From: JBHJGM01 sp964405825
Lineage (GTDB): Bacteria > Verrucomicrobiota > Verrucomicrobiia > Opitutales > JBHJGM01
Assembly: GCA_964405825.1 (NCBI GenBank)
Contig: CAYOPI010000003.1
Span: forward strand, 33,574-97,573
Length of the DNA: 64,000 bases
Direction: 5' to 3'
This document shows positions 58,626-64,000 of this stretch, in pieces. Position numbers and translations under genes: made by a program. Within the stretch, counting starts at the first letter, position 1, and every line of letters starts with the position of its first letter. The notes under the pieces were generated by a model. It saw only the letters and a program-made list of their open reading frames with translations, was not told the DNA's origin and did no database searches.

Positions 58626-61600
58626 ATGAAGCCACGAACTCCCTGGCCCCAGCACACCCCCAACGGAGCGCCCCCCGCGACTCCAGCGGCTGAAGCCGCC
58701 CTTGCAGCAGTTCTGAACGGAAATGCAGGCTCCCTTCTGGGAACCTGCGCCGCGCAGGTCTGGCAGCTCGACGGGTATGCCCGCATCACGGGATGCAACG
58801 AAACGGCGATGGTCTCCAGCGGCCTTTCCAACGAGCGCTTGCTGGAGAAGAGCTTTGACGCGCTCCCGGCCCTCATCGACGGCGCCGCCCTGCACGAGGC
58901 CAACCTGCGGGTGGCCGTCAGCGGTCAGCCCCTGCTCGACCAGGAAGGCCGGCTCTTTGGCGGCACCAACGCCCGTCCGTGGCGCCTGGACCGCCTCCCC
59001 CTCTTCGACGCCGAAGGCCAGCCCAGCGGTCTGCTGCTGATCGCCCATGATACCGTTGGCAGCATCGAAGCCCGCCGCCTGCTCGAGGAGAAGGAGCACC
59101 GCCTGGAGATGGCCCTGCACGGGGCGGAAATCAGCACCTTTGACTGGGAGATCGACACCGACCTGATCCACCTCGACCCGCAGGTGGCGACCATTCTGGG
59201 CCTCGATCCGAAGTCCGGCCCGATCAGCCGGCAGAACTTCGACCGCTTCTTTGACGACGAGAGCCTGCACCGCCTGCGCGAGCGTTTCTTTGAACACGCC
59301 CTGGGACGCGCCGACAGCATCGAAACGGAGTTGTCCGGGCACAACGCGCAGGGCCGTCCGTACTGGCTGCGGCTGCGCGCGCGCATCGTCCAGCGCGGTC
59401 CGCACGACGGCGAGGCCGTGCGCGTAAGTGGGATTCTGCAGAACGTGACCCAGACGCGCAGCGCCCAGCAGCGCCTGGTCCTGCTGCAGGAGGCCGTCGA
59501 GCACGGGCCCTCCTCGGTCTTCATCACCGACAGCGCGGGCCACTTCGATTACGTCAACGAGAAGTTCTGCGAGGTGACCGGTTACGAACCCGAGGCGATC
59601 GTGGGCGAGAGCCCGATGATTCTCGACGCGGGCACGCAGGAGTCGGCGGTCTACGAGCACCTCTGGAAAGCGCTCCAGCAGGGCCGCACCTGGAACGGCG
59701 AACTGCACCGCAAGCGCAAAGACGGCACCCTGTTCTGGGAGCACGTATCCATCTGTCCGATCAAGGACGAGCAGGGCCGCATCACCCATTTTGTCGGCAC
59801 GGCCAAGGACATCACCGAGCGCAAGGCCCGCGAGGCGAAGATGGCCGAGGCCCGCCGCTCGGCCGAATCGGCCAACCGCGAGAAGACGCAGTTCCTGGTC
59901 AACATCAGCCACGAGATCCGCACCCCGCTCAACGGTATCCTCGGCATGACCGAGCTGCTGGGGGAATCTCCCCTGCGGCCCGAACAACGCAAGTTTCTGC
60001 GCTCCATCCAGTACTCCGGCCAGGCCCTGCTTTCGCTGATCAACGATCTGCTGGACCTCTCCAAGATCGAAGCCGGCATGATGGAGTTCGTCGAACAGCG
60101 CTTCGACCTCTCGCGGATGGCCAGCGAGGTCTGCGCGCTGCTGGCGACCAACCTTTCGTCCAACGACGTGGACATGGTCGTGCGCTTTGCCCCCAGTGCG
60201 CCGCGCTGGGTCCTGGGCGACCCGCTGAAGCTGCGCCAGATCCTGGTCAACCTGGTTGGCAACGCGGTCAAGTTCACCAAGCAGGGCCACGTCTTGCTGG
60301 AAATTCAGTGCGAGGATTGCAACGCACAGCGGGGCAACTTCACCTTCCGCGTCGAAGACACCGGCATCGGCATCGACAAGGCGTTTCTGCCGCGGCTCTT
60401 CGACAAGTTTACGCAGGTTGATCCGTCGCTCACGCGCTTGGGCAGCGGCACCGGCCTGGGTCTGTCGATCACCCGGGAATACGTCCGGCGCATGGGCGGT
60501 GACCTGACCGTGCAGAGCGAGCGCGGGGTGGGTTCGACGTTTTCGTTCACCCTCTCCCTGCCCTACGACGCCGAGAACCGCTCGGAGCTGGAAGCGCCCG
60601 CCTCCTTGCGCGGCACCAGTCTGCTGCTGATCGACCGCTGCAAGCCCGAGGCCGCTGCCATGCAGCAGGTCGCCGACTGGCTGGGCATCATGCTGATCCC
60701 CGTCCACGACTTCGAGGAGGCCCGCGCGGCGTTGGTTGAACGCCCGGCCCTCGACGCTGTCGCCGTGGACGCCCACTGCCTTGAGAACGGCGGGGCCGAG
60801 CACTTTCAGGAGCTGCTGGAGCTTCCCGCGCTGGCCCAGGCCGAGTGCTTCCTGCTCGACCGCCTCGGCACCAACGGCGGCGTGCAGCTTCCCGGCCTGC
60901 ATTGGGAAGGCGTCCTGACGCGCCCGATCACCGCGGAGGCCTTCACCCTGACCTTGGCGCCCGAGACCCGCGAAAAAGCCGCCCGCGGCGAAAGCAAGGG
61001 TCTGCCCGGCGTCAATGGTACCCGGCGCACGCCTGGCAACCGCCCACGCTTCGAGGCGCGCATTCTCCTGGCCGAGGACAACGCGGTCAACCGCGAGACC
61101 GCCACGCGAATGCTCGAGATTCACGGCTGCGAGGTCGTCACCGCCGTCAACGGTGCCGAAGCCGCCCGACTCGCCCTGGCCAGCGAATTCGATCTGGTCT
61201 TCATGGATGTGCAGATGCCGGAGGTTGACGGTTTCATGGCCACACGGCTGATTCGCGAGGGGTCCAACGGACGCCGTCCCCCGCCAATCATCGCGATGAC
61301 CGCCAATGCCATGCTCGGTTACGAACGCGTCTGCCGCGAGGCGGGCATGACCGACTATGTCGCCAAGCCAATCACGCTGGACTGCGTGGGCGACTGCCTC
61401 GAACGCCACCTGGGCCAGAAAGGCAAGATCCTGACCGAACCTCCGGTGGAGGACCACGGCCTGGACTTTGACCCGGCGCAGACCCACGCCGGGGCGACCG
61501 CGCGCAACCTGCCCTTCTCCCCGCAGATCCTGCACGAGGTGGCCGGCGGCGAACCCGACATGCTGCGCCACCTGCTGGGCACGCTGCTGGAGAGCTACCG

Positions 61601-61862
61601 CGGCGACCTCGAGTCCATCGAGCAAGCCTGGCAGTCCGGCGACCTCGACGGCCTCTCCAGGGGTGCCCACCGCCTCCATGGCACCGCCCTCAACATCGGC
61701 GCGCCCCGTCTGCAGGAACAGGCCCGCCGCCTGGAAGCCGCCGCCCGCGGCACGCTCGAAAGCGTCTACCCGCACTGGCCGGAGTTCTCCAGCGTGGCCC
61801 ACCAGACGCTCCGTTCCATTGAAACCTACGACTGGCACCCCGACGGCCCGCCCGAGAACTAG
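58626..61862 (+). CDS. Soluble hybrid sensor histidine kinase with PAS, REC and HPt domains
   Basis: 1078 residues from the ATG at 58626; upstream in-frame codons to 58416 lack a start with ribosome site. No membrane helix is visible, so it senses inside the cell. Order: three PAS-like domains (about 35-140, 155-275, 285-400; the third with VNEKFCEVTGYEPEAIVG), HisKA with NISHEIRTPLNGILGM (His429) and the HATPase (NLVGNAVKFT, GTGLGLSIT). Then come a degenerate receiver-like region, a receiver domain (LLAEDNAVNRETA, MDVQMPEVDG, Asp861) and an HPt domain (GAHRLHGTALNIG, His1015). It is divergent from the polysaccharide locus and may control it; its output regulator is not in the window. Confidence 0.92.
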   Translation: MKPRTPWPQHTPNGAPPATPAAEAALAAVLNGNAGSLLGTCAAQVWQLDGYARITGCNETAMVSSGLSNERLLEKSFDALPALIDGAALHEANLRVAVSGQPLLDQEGRLFGGTNARPWRLDRLPLFDAEGQPSGLLLIAHDTVGSIEARRLLEEKEHRLEMALHGAEISTFDWEIDTDLIHLDPQVATILGLDPKSGPISRQNFDRFFDDESLHRLRERFFEHALGRADSIETELSGHNAQGRPYWLRLRARIVQRGPHDGEAVRVSGILQNVTQTRSAQQRLVLLQEAVEHGPSSVFITDSAGHFDYVNEKFCEVTGYEPEAIVGESPMILDAGTQESAVYEHLWKALQQGRTWNGELHRKRKDGTLFWEHVSICPIKDEQGRITHFVGTAKDITERKAREAKMAEARRSAESANREKTQFLVNISHEIRTPLNGILGMTELLGESPLRPEQRKFLRSIQYSGQALLSLINDLLDLSKIEAGMMEFVEQRFDLSRMASEVCALLATNLSSNDVDMVVRFAPSAPRWVLGDPLKLRQILVNLVGNAVKFTKQGHVLLEIQCEDCNAQRGNFTFRVEDTGIGIDKAFLPRLFDKFTQVDPSLTRLGSGTGLGLSITREYVRRMGGDLTVQSERGVGSTFSFTLSLPYDAENRSELEAPASLRGTSLLLIDRCKPEAAAMQQVADWLGIMLIPVHDFEEARAALVERPALDAVAVDAHCLENGGAEHFQELLELPALAQAECFLLDRLGTNGGVQLPGLHWEGVLTRPITAEAFTLTLAPETREKAARGESKGLPGVNGTRRTPGNRPRFEARILLAEDNAVNRETATRMLEIHGCEVVTAVNGAEAARLALASEFDLVFMDVQMPEVDGFMATRLIREGSNGRRPPPIIAMTANAMLGYERVCREAGMTDYVAKPITLDCVGDCLERHLGQKGKILTEPPVEDHGLDFDPAQTHAGATARNLPFSPQILHEVAGGEPDMLRHLLGTLLESYRGDLESIEQAWQSGDLDGLSRGAHRLHGTALNIGAPRLQEQARRLEAAARGTLESVYPHWPEFSSVAHQTLRSIETYDWHPDGPPEN

Positions 61863-62024
61863 GCGCGGACCCGAACCGTACTTTTCGCGACATTGACCTG
61901 AGCGCTCCCCTGACCTACCCTGCTTAAACTGGCGCGCAATCTGCCGTTTCTGGATGAGCAGGCGCGCCCCTGACTCCGTAACCGCTGACTCTGCCCGCCA
62001 GCCTGCGACGCAGCACGCCCGAGC

Positions 62025-62990
62025 ATGGCTAATACTCTCCGCAGACGCAAACAGCACCAGATCCGGCTCTGGAAGACCCTGTCCATCGGGATCCTCCTGC
62101 TGTTTTTCTTGCTGACGCTGGTCTGGCTGATCAACAAGCCAGGCCCGGGAGAGGTGCAGGCGCAGCAGAGCGCCCAGATCGAATCCGTCGAGGGCACGGC
62201 CAAGGCCGAGACACCGGCCAACGGCCCGGTCGAGGTACGCACCCCGGCCGACTGGATGTGGCTGCTCATCTTCATCCCGCCGATGTTCTATCTGGCCGGC
62301 ATCAACCTGGAGGATCTGCCCGCGCGGTACTACACCCTGGGCGCACTGGAGCCCTTCCCCATTCCCTTTTCGATGATGTTCGACCGCGCCGTCATCGCGA
62401 TGATCATCATTTTCTCCGGGTTGATCCTCAACGTGGTCTTTCTGCTGGTCTCACTGGTGGTGGAGCCCTTCACCTGGCAGAACATGTTCTTTTGCCTGTA
62501 CATGGCGATCATGCTCTGGGAGCTGCCCAACAGTGTGCGCATCTTCCGCTTCCTGCAGCACGTGCACATCCTGCACGTGGCCCAGGATGGTCGGCGCGCG
62601 ATCCGCACCGCCCTGGACGCCTTCACGCCCGACACCGTCGTGCCGACCTCGGGCATGCTCGACGACCCGGCCTTCACCCAGCGCATCTACCAGCAGCTCG
62701 AGAGCGAGGCCCGCGGGTTGATGCTGGAGAACTCCCCCCTGGGAGCCGACCAGCAGTTCAACCTCAACCTGGCCATCCGCGGGGGCGAAGCCGTCTATCA
62801 GGCCGAGACCGCCGTGGAGAAAGACGACCGCAACGAACTGGCCGTGGCCCTGGGGATCATTCAGTCCCTCTGCCGTCACGGCCCGATTCAGCCGCCGCTG
62901 AACATCGCCAGCATGCGCGACTCGCTCAAGGAACTCGAAGGCAGCGTGCGGACGCCGTCCGAGCCCTTGGTCAAACCGGCGCTGAGCTGA
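62025..62990 (+). CDS. Multi-pass membrane protein of unknown function
   Basis: 321 residues. After a basic leader (MANTLRRRKQHQIRLWK) there is one helix (LSIGILLLFFLLTLVWLI), then a polar linker rich in Ala/Glu/Gln. Three more helices follow (WMWLLIFIPPMFYLAGI, AVIAMIIIFSGLILNVVFLL, MFFCLYMAIMLWELPNSVRI). The rest, about 140 residues, is soluble and helical. No domain is recognised. It stands between the hybrid kinase and trkA, 75 bp upstream of the latter on the same strand. The link with potassium uptake is by position only. Confidence 0.6.
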   Translation: MANTLRRRKQHQIRLWKTLSIGILLLFFLLTLVWLINKPGPGEVQAQQSAQIESVEGTAKAETPANGPVEVRTPADWMWLLIFIPPMFYLAGINLEDLPARYYTLGALEPFPIPFSMMFDRAVIAMIIIFSGLILNVVFLLVSLVVEPFTWQNMFFCLYMAIMLWELPNSVRIFRFLQHVHILHVAQDGRRAIRTALDAFTPDTVVPTSGMLDDPAFTQRIYQQLESEARGLMLENSPLGADQQFNLNLAIRGGEAVYQAETAVEKDDRNELAVALGIIQSLCRHGPIQPPLNIASMRDSLKELEGSVRTPSEPLVKPALS

Positions 62991-63065
62991 CCCGTCCGGC
63001 GGCCCGCTCCCGCGCTCAAGATTGCGCTGGAGCCGCCGCCACGCACCCCCCTAGATTGGCAGGCT

Positions 63066-64000
63066 ATGAAGATCCTTGTCGTCGGCGCCGGAGACGTCGG
63101 CAGCTTCCTCAGTCAGCGCCTGTCGCTGGAGGGCCACGAGGTCACCGTCATTGAAGCGGCCACCCACACGGCCGACCAGACCGACGAGTCCTACAACGTG
63201 CGCGTGATCCAGGGCAACGGCTCTTCGGCCTCCACGCTGATGCGGGCGGACGCCCCCAAGGCCGACTTCCTCCTGGCGCTGACCAGCGACGACACGACCA
63301 ACCTGGTCGCCGGCTCGCTCGCCAAGAAGCTCGGCGTAAACTCCACGGCCGCCCGCATCCACGACCAGACTTTCTCGGACAACTCGGTCATCAACTACCA
63401 GCTGCACTTCGGTATCGACCACCTGCTCAACCCCGAAGCGCTCTGCGCGGTCGAGATCGCCAAGGCCGTCCGCAATCCCGGGCGCGTGGCCGTCGAGAAC
63501 TTTGCCCGCGGCGAAATCGAGATGCAGCAGGTACGCGTCTCCAAGCGCAGCAAGCTCACCGGCAAGCCCCTGCACGAACTCAAGCTCGAAGGCAACGTGC
63601 GCATCGGCTACATCCAGCATGAGGACAGCGTGACCGTACCGCATGCCGACAGCGTGCTGGAGCCCAACGATCTGATCACGCTGGTGGGCGCCCCCACGGC
63701 CATTTTCGACCTCAAAACAAAGTTCGATCCCGACACGGACAAGGAGCCGCGCCGGGTGGTGATTTTCGGGGGCACCGAAACGGCCATCGCCCTGGTGCGC
63801 CTGCTCAAGAACCCGCGTTTTCGCATCCGCATCATCGAGGGCCGCGAAGGCACCTGCCGAAGCTTGGCCGAGCAGTTTGGCGAGGTCACGATCATCCACG
63901 GTTCGGCCACTTCGCTGCGGCTGATGGAGGAGGAGCAGGTCGGCTCGGCCGATTACTTCGTGGCCTGCACCAAGGACGACGAGGACAACATCATGACCTG
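63066..64000 (+). CDS. trkA: Trk system potassium uptake protein TrkA (C-terminus beyond window)
   Basis: The first 311 codons are present; the gene runs off the right edge. TrkA is the cytoplasmic NAD-binding regulator of the TrkH/TrkG potassium channel. The first RCK_N domain begins MKILVVGAGDVGSFLSQRL, with the NAD-binding Gly loop and the acidic VTVIE end of beta strand 2. An RCK_C domain follows (KLTGKPLHELKLEGNVRIGY, VLEPNDLITLVG). A second Rossmann domain starts RRVVIFGGTETAIALVRLL and continues with FVACTKDDEDNIM, so the full two-repeat form is expected. TrkH is not in the window. Confidence 0.95.
   Translation, partial: MKILVVGAGDVGSFLSQRLSLEGHEVTVIEAATHTADQTDESYNVRVIQGNGSSASTLMRADAPKADFLLALTSDDTTNLVAGSLAKKLGVNSTAARIHDQTFSDNSVINYQLHFGIDHLLNPEALCAVEIAKAVRNPGRVAVENFARGEIEMQQVRVSKRSKLTGKPLHELKLEGNVRIGYIQHEDSVTVPHADSVLEPNDLITLVGAPTAIFDLKTKFDPDTDKEPRRVVIFGGTETAIALVRLLKNPRFRIRIIEGREGTCRSLAEQFGEVTIIHGSATSLRLMEEEQVGSADYFVACTKDDEDNIMT

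Noticed and set aside
1..64000. CRISPR arrays, transposase genes, rRNA, phage structural genes
   Set aside because: None was found; no regularly spaced direct repeats of CRISPR length and no transposase motif were seen on either strand.

Overview
The window is high-GC, gene-dense bacterial DNA from a Gram-negative organism. It carries an outer-membrane polysaccharide export system, a TonB-independent type beta-barrel protein and signal-peptide/lipoprotein genes. Several traits fit a Verrucomicrobiota (Opitutae-like) chromosome: a eukaryote-like UDP-N-acetylhexosamine pyrophosphorylase, an AraC/phytanoyl-CoA dioxygenase pair, a dockerin-bearing secreted repeat protein, and an ExeA-type ATPase with GspB-like partners. 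That placement is inference; no 16S rRNA or other decisive marker is present.

Layout. 1-3.2 kb: the conserved rpmH-rnpA-yidD-yidC block with yebC behind it (minus strand). 3.2-4.4 kb: purC and a tRNA-Glu. 4.5-11.5 kb: a minus-strand run of mostly housekeeping genes (SGNH hydrolase, small lipoprotein, msrA, 2'-5' RNA ligase-like phosphodiesterase, phosphohexomutase, UDP-sugar pyrophosphorylase, FtsB-like protein). 11.7-14.9 kb: an ExeA-like ATPase and two tandem GspB-like membrane proteins. 14.9-23.1 kb: AraC regulator/PhyH oxygenase, a dockerin protein, sulfite reductase, an RsbW-like kinase and a D-lactate-type dehydrogenase. 23.1-28.3 kb: an accessory patch with lower GC. It holds a GxxExxY gene and a TcmP gene, each interrupted by one in-frame stop codon, plus a GH10 xylanase, a PilT-like ATPase and an intact three-Cys-motif (Gp37/Gp68) protein. 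28.3-37.7 kb: htpG, a membrane-anchored SUMF1-like protein, tyrA-aroA-cmk, purE-purK, and a DUF429 protein.

37.7-58.2 kb is one continuous minus-strand exopolysaccharide locus of 17 genes, many overlapping by 4 bp. A WcaJ-type initiating transferase loads the lipid carrier, and at least six glycosyltransferases extend the repeat. Two hexapeptide acetyltransferases and a sulfotransferase may decorate it. An ABC exporter is the only flippase candidate, and an O-antigen-polymerase-like protein and a Wzc tyrosine autokinase would polymerise it. A short OPX protein plus a separate beta-barrel protein would export it. The locus faces a divergent soluble hybrid histidine kinase (58.6-61.9 kb) across a 425-bp intergenic region with paired palindromic repeats. 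The window ends with an unrecognised membrane protein and the start of trkA.

Most interesting points: the pair of nonsense-interrupted accessory genes (TcmP beside its intact partner, and GxxExxY inside an inverted-repeat cassette), the split OPX/beta-barrel export design with an ABC flippase substitute, two tandem GspB-like proteins, and operator-like repeats between the kinase and the polysaccharide locus.
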